64,000 nt of DNA from Paenibacillus sp. OVF10 (GTDB lineage Bacteria > Bacillota > Bacilli > Paenibacillales > Paenibacillaceae): positions 6,944,001-7,008,000 of the forward strand of contig CP094668.1 of the NCBI GenBank assembly GCA_022836915.1. The letters run 5' to 3'. Numbering within the stretch: the stretch's first letter is position 1; the number at the start of each line of letters is the position of its first letter. Shown in pieces: positions 59,114 to 64,000 of the stretch. The notes under the pieces were generated by a model. It was not told the origin of the DNA. It saw nothing but the letters and a program-made list of their open reading frames with translations, and did no database searches. The position numbers were made by a program, and so were the translations under genes.

Positions 59114-59249
59114 TGCAATACCCCTCCTTCAAAACGTCGGTCCTCTATGAAACATTTACCTTCTCTTGCGAAAACATGTAGTAGTATGCCTAAACAACCA
59201 TTATTAGCAGATTGTGCCGGAAATATACCACACGCAGGGGCAAATCTCA

Positions 59250-59645
59250 TTAGACACGACGACGTTTTGGAGGACGGCATCCGTTATGCGGGACTGGAGT
59301 TACGTCTTTGATCAGGTTAACTTCAAGACCAGCAGCTTGCAAAGAGCGGATCGCTGCTTCACGGCCTGCGCCTGGTCCTTTAACCATAACCTCAACGGCT
59401 TTCATCCCATGTTCCATTGCAGCTTTGGCAGCAGTCTCAGCAGCCATTTGTGCAGCAAACGGAGTCGATTTACGGGAACCTCTGAATCCGAGGCCGCCGG
59501 AGCTTGCCCACGAAATTGCATTTCCGTGAGGATCCGTAATAGTAACGATAGTGTTATTGAAAGTGGAACGGATATGCGCCACGCCAGATTCAATATTCTT
59601 ACGGTCACGACGTTTAGTACGTACGACTTTTTTCGGTTTAGCCAT
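59250..59645 (-). CDS. rpsK: 30S ribosomal protein S11
   Basis: A 131-residue protein, with the conserved SGGLGFRGSRKSTPFAAQ segment and the RPPKRRRV end. 18 bases after rpsM. Confidence 0.98.
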   Translation of the reverse strand: MAKPKKVVRTKRRDRKNIESGVAHIRSTFNNTIVTITDPHGNAISWASSGGLGFRGSRKSTPFAAQMAAETAAKAAMEHGMKAVEVMVKGPGAGREAAIRSLQAAGLEVNLIKDVTPVPHNGCRPPKRRRV

Positions 59646-59663
59646 TTTCTCTTATCCCCCTTA

Positions 59664-60032
59664 TTATTTCTTCTTGTTCGCTACTGTACGACGAGGACCT
59701 TTACGAGTACGAGCATTCGTTTTCGTACGTTGTCCACGAACAGGCAGACCACGACGATGACGAACTCCACGGTAACAACCGATCTCCGTCAAACGTTTAA
59801 TATTCAAAGAGATTTCTCGACGCAGGTCACCTTCTACTTTGACCTCTTTATCGATACTTTCACGCAATTTGCTGACTTCATCTTCCGTCAAATCACGAAC
59901 ACGAGTGTCCGGATTGATGCCTGTTGTGCTCAGAATTTTCTGGGAAGTCGTTTTACCGATTCCGAAAATATAAGTCAAGGCGATCTCAACGCGCTTATCA
60001 CGTGGCAAATCCACACCAGCTATACGTGCCAT
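59664..60032 (-). CDS. rpsM: 30S ribosomal protein S13
   Basis: A 122-residue protein with ARIAGVDLPRDKR at the start and the RGLPVRGQRTKTNARTRKG basic tail, of normal length. Confidence 0.98.
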   Translation of the reverse strand: MARIAGVDLPRDKRVEIALTYIFGIGKTTSQKILSTTGINPDTRVRDLTEDEVSKLRESIDKEVKVEGDLRREISLNIKRLTEIGCYRGVRHRRGLPVRGQRTKTNARTRKGPRRTVANKKK

Positions 60033-60051
60033 TTTACGCTACACCCCTTCT

Positions 60052-60165
60052 TTAACCTTGTTTTTGTTTGTGTTTCGGATTTTCACAGATAACCATAACA
60101 TTCCCTTTGCGGCGAATGACTTTGCATTTTTCGCAAATCGGCTTGACCGAAGGTCTTACCTTCAT
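60052..60165 (-). CDS. rpmJ: 50S ribosomal protein L36
   Basis: A 37-residue protein starting MKVRPSVKPICEKCK and ending KHKQKQG. The zinc ligands CxxC...C...H are present, so this is the zinc-containing form. Ribosome site GAGGTAATTC ahead of the ATG at 60165. Confidence 0.96.
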   Translation of the reverse strand: MKVRPSVKPICEKCKVIRRKGNVMVICENPKHKQKQG

Positions 60166-60181
60166 GTGAATTACCTCCTCA

Positions 60182-60296
60182 AAGTTTTGCTAAGCAAAAC
60201 CCTCTTCGTAAGCATTGACCTTGTTCTACTATTGTAAAACCGGCTTCGAAGCTTTCGCAAGTTTTGCCGGGCAAAACCCGCTACATAAGCTTCACA
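60182..60296. repeat. Pair of hairpin-forming direct repeats in the infA-rpmJ spacer
   Basis: GTTTTGC TAA GCAAAAC at 60184-60200 and GTTTTGC CGG GCAAAAC at 60261-60277. Each is followed by a related tail (CCCtCTtC...TAAGC), so the unit is about 38 bases, repeated imperfectly. The hairpins lie upstream of rpmJ in the message. Function unknown. Confidence 0.6.
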
Positions 60297-60317
60297 GTTC
60301 ATTGCAACTGTCTACTA

Positions 60318-60533
60318 CTATTTACGGTAAGTTATGCGACCTTTTGTTAAATCATAAGGCGACAACTGAACAACTACTTTGTCTCCAGTCAGGATACGGA
60401 TAAAGTGCATCCGCAGTTTTCCGGAAACGTGAGCGAGAATTTGATGACCGTTCTCAAGCTCAACCTTGAATGTTGCATTCGGTAGCGGTTCGAGAACCGT
60501 ACCTTCCACTTCAATGACATCTTCCTTGGCCAT
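60318..60533 (-). CDS. infA: Translation initiation factor IF-1
   Basis: A 71-residue OB-fold protein starting AKEDVIEVEGTV and ending DLTKGRITYRK, of normal length. It blocks the A site during initiation. Follows ybzG by 3 bases. Confidence 0.98.
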   Translation of the reverse strand: MAKEDVIEVEGTVLEPLPNATFKVELENGHQILAHVSGKLRMHFIRILTGDKVVVQLSPYDLTKGRITYRK

Positions 60534-60536
60534 TAG

Positions 60537-60845
60537 TCAGTCTCCTTTCTCTTCAGCTTGAATGTTGGTGGATTCCAGAAATGAATGAACCGCGTAACGG
60601 AGCTTTCCATTTGTCACCCGACCACTCTCGTTTAAACTGTTCACAACCTCGCTGCTAATCATGGGCTGGAGTTCAAGATGAAGAAGATTCTTCTTCTTAG
60701 GTTGATCAAACTTACGTTTGTCTCCATCCGCAATATATACGAACTTACTGTCCGCTATAGCAACAATTACTGCGGCTTGGTCCGCATTGCGGCCTTTACG
60801 GATCTTCACAAGTTGACCGAGCTGCGGATTAGACTGACTGTTCAT
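60537..60845 (-). CDS. rplGB: KOW-domain ribosomal-like protein (YbzG/RplGB type)
   Basis: A 102-residue protein with an N-terminal KOW/SH3-like start (LGQLVKIRKGRNADQAAVIV). The position between map and infA matches ybzG of Bacillus, an L14e-like ribosome-associated family. Residues 60-102 are less conserved in appearance. Its precise role is not established here. Confidence 0.85.
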   Translation of the reverse strand: MNSQSNPQLGQLVKIRKGRNADQAAVIVAIADSKFVYIADGDKRKFDQPKKKNLLHLELQPMISSEVVNSLNESGRVTNGKLRYAVHSFLESTNIQAEEKGD

Positions 60846-60855
60846 GCCTCATCAC

Positions 60856-61608
60856 CTACGCATTCAGTTTCGTGAAAATTTCCATACCATCTGGTGTAAC
60901 TGCTACGGTGTGTTCAAAGTGGGCACATAACTTACCATCAACCGTGACGACAGTCCAGTTATCTTCCAACGTTTTCACATACCGGCTACCTACGTTAACC
61001 ATCGGCTCTATGGCCAGCACCATGCCCGCTTTAAGCCGTGGTCCCCGATCGGGAAGACCATAGTTCGGAATCTGTGGTTCTTCGTGCAGATCTGTGCCTA
61101 TGCCGTGACCGACATATTCACGAACTACGGAGAACCCTTCATCTTCAATATATTTCTGAATCGCATGAGATATTGTAAACAAGCGAACGTCCGGTTTTAC
61201 CAGCGCCAGACCTGCGTATAACGAAGCCTCGGTAACGTCCAGAAGACGACGGGCTTCTTCGGAAATACGGCCGACCGGATAAGTCCAGGCGGAATCTCCA
61301 TGATACCCCTGGTACTGCGCGCCAATGTCAAACGTAACGATATCGCCCTCGTTCAACTTGCGTTTGCCGGGAAATCCATGTACCAACTCTTCATTTACTG
61401 AAGCGCACACACTGGCAGGGAAACCGTTATAACCTTTGAAAGACGGCACAGCTCCTTGACTGCGGATATATTGATCGGCCATATGGTCAAGTTCTCCAGT
61501 CGTAATACCGGGAGCGATATGCTCTGCCAAGAGACGGTGCGTTTCCGCAACAATTCTCCCTGCTTCCCTCATCAAGCCCAGTTCCGTTTCGGACTTACCA
61601 ATGATCAT
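60856..61608 (-). CDS. map: Methionine aminopeptidase, type I
   Basis: A 250-residue metalloprotease that removes N-terminal methionine. Metal ligand segments are DIGAQYQGYHGDSA, EYVGHGIG and EPMVNVGS. I use the ATG at 61608; a TTG one codon earlier is also in frame. It follows the adk stop almost directly. Confidence 0.97.
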   Translation of the reverse strand: MIIGKSETELGLMREAGRIVAETHRLLAEHIAPGITTGELDHMADQYIRSQGAVPSFKGYNGFPASVCASVNEELVHGFPGKRKLNEGDIVTFDIGAQYQGYHGDSAWTYPVGRISEEARRLLDVTEASLYAGLALVKPDVRLFTISHAIQKYIEDEGFSVVREYVGHGIGTDLHEEPQIPNYGLPDRGPRLKAGMVLAIEPMVNVGSRYVKTLEDNWTVVTVDGKLCAHFEHTVAVTPDGMEIFTKLNA

Positions 61609-61611
61609 CAA

Positions 61612-62256
61612 TTAACCTCTCAGTAAGGACACGATTTCTTGAGAAACTTGATCGATATCCTGTTCTCCGTTCATTTGACGAAGAAGACCTTTAGTCTCAT
61701 AGAACGTGAGGAGTGGTGCTGTTTTGTTGATATACTCGTCCAGTCGTGTACCTACACTCTCTTCATTATCATCAGAGCGTTGATACAACTCACCAGCGCA
61801 TTTATCACAAATACCTTCCTGCTTAGGCGGATTGAATACCACATGATAAGTGGAACCACAGTTTTTACAAATTCGACGACCCGTCAAACGAGCCAGCAAT
61901 TTGTTGCGATCCACTTTCAGGTTGATTACATGATCGAGACCTGAGTTCAATCGATCCAGAATGCCATCGAGCGCTTCTGCTTGCGAAAGGGTTCTTGGAA
62001 ATCCGTCCAAGAGGAAACCTTCTCTGCAGTCAGGCTGCTGCAAACGTTCTTCAACGATGCCAATGGTTACATCATCTGGTACAAGCAATCCTTGATCCAT
62101 ATATTCCTTGGCTTTCATGCCAATGGGAGTTCCCTGTTTGATCGCGAGACGAAATGCATCGCCTGTTGAAATATGGGGAATACCGAACTCTTTCACGATG
62201 ACGTCTGCTTGCGTTCCTTTTCCTGCCCCCGGAGGGCCCATGAATAGGATGTTCAC
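61612..62256 (-). CDS. adk: Adenylate kinase
   Basis: A 214-residue kinase of the long form with a lid. P-loop GPPGAGKGTQ. The lid has four cysteines (CKNC and CDKC) for zinc, as in Gram-positive enzymes. 90 bases after secY. Confidence 0.98.
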   Translation of the reverse strand: MNILFMGPPGAGKGTQADVIVKEFGIPHISTGDAFRLAIKQGTPIGMKAKEYMDQGLLVPDDVTIGIVEERLQQPDCREGFLLDGFPRTLSQAEALDGILDRLNSGLDHVINLKVDRNKLLARLTGRRICKNCGSTYHVVFNPPKQEGICDKCAGELYQRSDDNEESVGTRLDEYINKTAPLLTFYETKGLLRQMNGEQDIDQVSQEIVSLLRG

Positions 62257-62300
62257 GTTATGTCACTCCCTCCAAGACTACCCTACATCAACAAACAGCA

Positions 62301-62345
62301 CAATAGGTGCCGGCAAGTAAATCTTCACTCGACCGGTACCTATTG
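62301..62345. promoter_or_regulatory. Inverted repeat in the secY-adk spacer
   Basis: CAATAGGTGCCGG and CCGGTACCTATTG flank a 19-base loop just after the secY stop. No T run follows, so a processing or mRNA-stability role is more likely than full termination. Confidence 0.5.
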
Positions 62346-62346
62346 C

Positions 62347-63645
62347 CTATTTATTGATAAAACCTTTGTAGTGGCGTTTGATCAATTGGCTTTCGATTTG
62401 CTTCATCGTATCCAGCGCAACACCGATAACGATCAGGAGGGATGTTCCTCCAATTTGCGCAGATTGAGGCAAACCAGAAAGTGCCCCTAAGAATACAGGC
62501 AGAACGGAAATGACTGCCAAGAAGATGGCTCCGGCCATTGTCAAACGAGTCATGACACGGGTCAGATATTTCTCGGTTGCTTTACCCGGGCGAATGCCTG
62601 GGATGTAACCGCCGTTCTTTTTCATATTATCAGCCATCTGCTGTGGATTCATCTGTACAAAAGTATAGAAGAATGTGAAACCGAAGATCATCACGACATA
62701 CAGCAACATACCCAGAGGTTTGTGTGTAGTCAGGTTCTGTCCGATCCACTGTGCCCAGAGGCGATCTGCCCAGAAGTTGGCGATGATCGTTGGGAACATC
62801 AACAGCGATGAAGCAAAGATGACAGGGATAACACCTGCTGCATTAATTTTCAGCGGGATATGTGTATTCTGTCCACCGTACATTTTGTTACCTACGACAC
62901 GTTTAGCGTACTGTACAGGAATTTTCCGAATCGCCTGCTGAATGTAAATGACTCCTATGATGATCAACACAATAACAATTGCGATGATAACACCTTTAAG
63001 AATATTCATAAACAGTTGGTCAGGTTGAATGAAGTCAGATTCGATCGTTTGTTTGATAATGTTAGGCACCGTAGATAGGATACCCGCAAAGATCAAGATC
63101 GAAATCCCGTTTCCTATGCCCTTCTCGGTGATCTGCTCACCAAGCCACATCAGGAATGAAGTACCGGCCGTAAGTACAATCGCGATCAAGATATAATCTG
63201 CAAAAGTAGCGTTAGGCACCATCTCTGTATTGTACAAGCGGTTGAATCCGATCGACGTACCAAACGCTTGAATCAATGCCAGCCCGATGGTTAAATAACG
63301 GGTTAACTGTGCAGATTTCTTCTTACCTTGTTCACCTTGCTTTGCCCACTCCGCTAATTTAGGAATAACGTCCATGGAAAGCAACTGTACTATGATAGAC
63401 GCAGTGATGTAAGGCACGATCCCGAGCGCAAATATCGAGAACTGGAAGAGCGCTCCACCCGAGAACGTATTGAGAAGTCCAAAAACTTCTTTACCCGCAG
63501 AATTTGTCGCTTCGAACACATCTTTGTTAACTCCCGGCACGGGGACAAAGGAGCCGATGCGGTAAATGATCAGTACAAAAAGGGTAAATAATACCCTTTT
63601 GCGCAGATCTTCAACCCGCCAGATATTCTTTAGGGTCTTGAACAT
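62347..63645 (-). CDS. secY: Preprotein translocase subunit SecY
   Basis: A 432-residue membrane channel with about ten membrane segments. The start IWRVEDLRKRVLFTL, the plug-side segment and the cytoplasmic loop GFTFFYTFVQMNPQQMADN region are typical. Start overlaps the rplO stop (TAATG). Confidence 0.98.
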   Translation of the reverse strand: MFKTLKNIWRVEDLRKRVLFTLFVLIIYRIGSFVPVPGVNKDVFEATNSAGKEVFGLLNTFSGGALFQFSIFALGIVPYITASIIVQLLSMDVIPKLAEWAKQGEQGKKKSAQLTRYLTIGLALIQAFGTSIGFNRLYNTEMVPNATFADYILIAIVLTAGTSFLMWLGEQITEKGIGNGISILIFAGILSTVPNIIKQTIESDFIQPDQLFMNILKGVIIAIVIVLIIIGVIYIQQAIRKIPVQYAKRVVGNKMYGGQNTHIPLKINAAGVIPVIFASSLLMFPTIIANFWADRLWAQWIGQNLTTHKPLGMLLYVVMIFGFTFFYTFVQMNPQQMADNMKKNGGYIPGIRPGKATEKYLTRVMTRLTMAGAIFLAVISVLPVFLGALSGLPQSAQIGGTSLLIVIGVALDTMKQIESQLIKRHYKGFINK

Positions 63646-64000
63646 TAAATCACCTCAGTTGTACCGCCAGCAGCTTCAATTTTCTCAATAGCAGATTGAG
63701 AAAACTTGTTAGCTTTAACAGTCAGCTTCACAGTGACATCACCGTTACCCAGGATTTTGATTCCGGATTTAGCGTTTTTAACTACGCCGTTCGTCATCAA
63801 GAATTCTGGAGTTACTTCAGTACCCGCAGCAAAACTGTTCAGGTCTTCAGTATTCACAACTGCATATTCTTTGCGAGTTGGGTTTACAAAACCACGTTTT
63901 GGCAAGCGACGATACAATGGATTTTGTCCACCTTCGAAGCCTGGACGAACTCCACCGCCAGAACGAGAATTTTGTCCTTTGTGACCGCGACCTGATGTTT
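63645..64000 (-). CDS. rplO: 50S ribosomal protein L15, 5' end cut by the window edge
   Basis: C-terminal 117 or so residues. The Gly-rich TSGRGHKGQNSRSGGG segment continues to the window edge, and PLYRRLPKRGF follows. The start and first residues lie outside the window. Confidence 0.97.
   Translation of the reverse strand, partial: TSGRGHKGQNSRSGGGVRPGFEGGQNPLYRRLPKRGFVNPTRKEYAVVNTEDLNSFAAGTEVTPEFLMTNGVVKNAKSGIKILGNGDVTVKLTVKANKFSQSAIEKIEAAGGTTEVI

Overview
The window comes from a low-to-mid GC, spore-forming Firmicute, almost certainly a Paenibacillus. The gene order rplO-secY-adk-map-ybzG-infA-rpmJ-rpsM-rpsK-rpoA-rplQ-truA-rplM-rpsI, followed by cwlD, mrp/salA, gerD, kbaA, pdaB and an rRNA operon, is the conserved Bacillales arrangement. 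Most of the rest is a polymyxin-type lipopeptide locus, which points to Paenibacillus. Nearly every gene is on the minus strand, so the window reads from high to low coordinates.

1-25,227: five-gene non-ribosomal peptide operon read as pmxA-pmxB-pmxC-pmxD-pmxE. Adenylation (A) domain pocket residues read by eye give module 6 hydrophobic (with epimerase), module 7 aliphatic, modules 8 and 9 2,4-diaminobutyrate (Dab), and module 10 Thr followed by a thioesterase. pmxE starts with a lipo-initiation condensation domain and a Dab module (module 1) and runs off the left edge. Dab1 ... D-Leu/Phe6-Leu/Ile7-Dab8-Dab9-Thr10 is the polymyxin B/E (colistin) pattern. pmxC and pmxD are two ABC exporters. 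26,013-27,296: ectB-type aminotransferase that would make the Dab precursor, next to the synthetase. 27,300-28,560: AT-rich non-coding DNA with what looks like a decayed group II intron, marking the join to the backbone.

28,568-39,600: backbone genes for cell-wall precursors and c-di-AMP (cdaA-cdaR-glmM-glmS, with a glmS ribozyme ahead of glmS), an ECF sigma factor with its anti-sigma factor, and phosphoenolpyruvate carboxylase. 40,144-40,488: small secreted WGxxGxxG-type protein. 40,719-47,026: rRNA operon in the order 16S-5S-tRNA-Ile-tRNA-Ala-23S-5S followed by eleven tRNAs; the 5S between 16S and 23S is unusual. 47,505-53,039: sporulation and germination genes. 53,107-54,991: sulfate assimilation (sat, cysH). 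55,785-64,000: ribosomal protein, RNA polymerase and secretion genes.

About twenty genes or modules are interrupted by single-base shifts. Nearly all sit in homopolymer runs and are restored by adding one base, and they include rpoA, truA, ppc and cdaR. I read them as sequencing or assembly deletions, so broken genes are annotated as single genes spanning the break.
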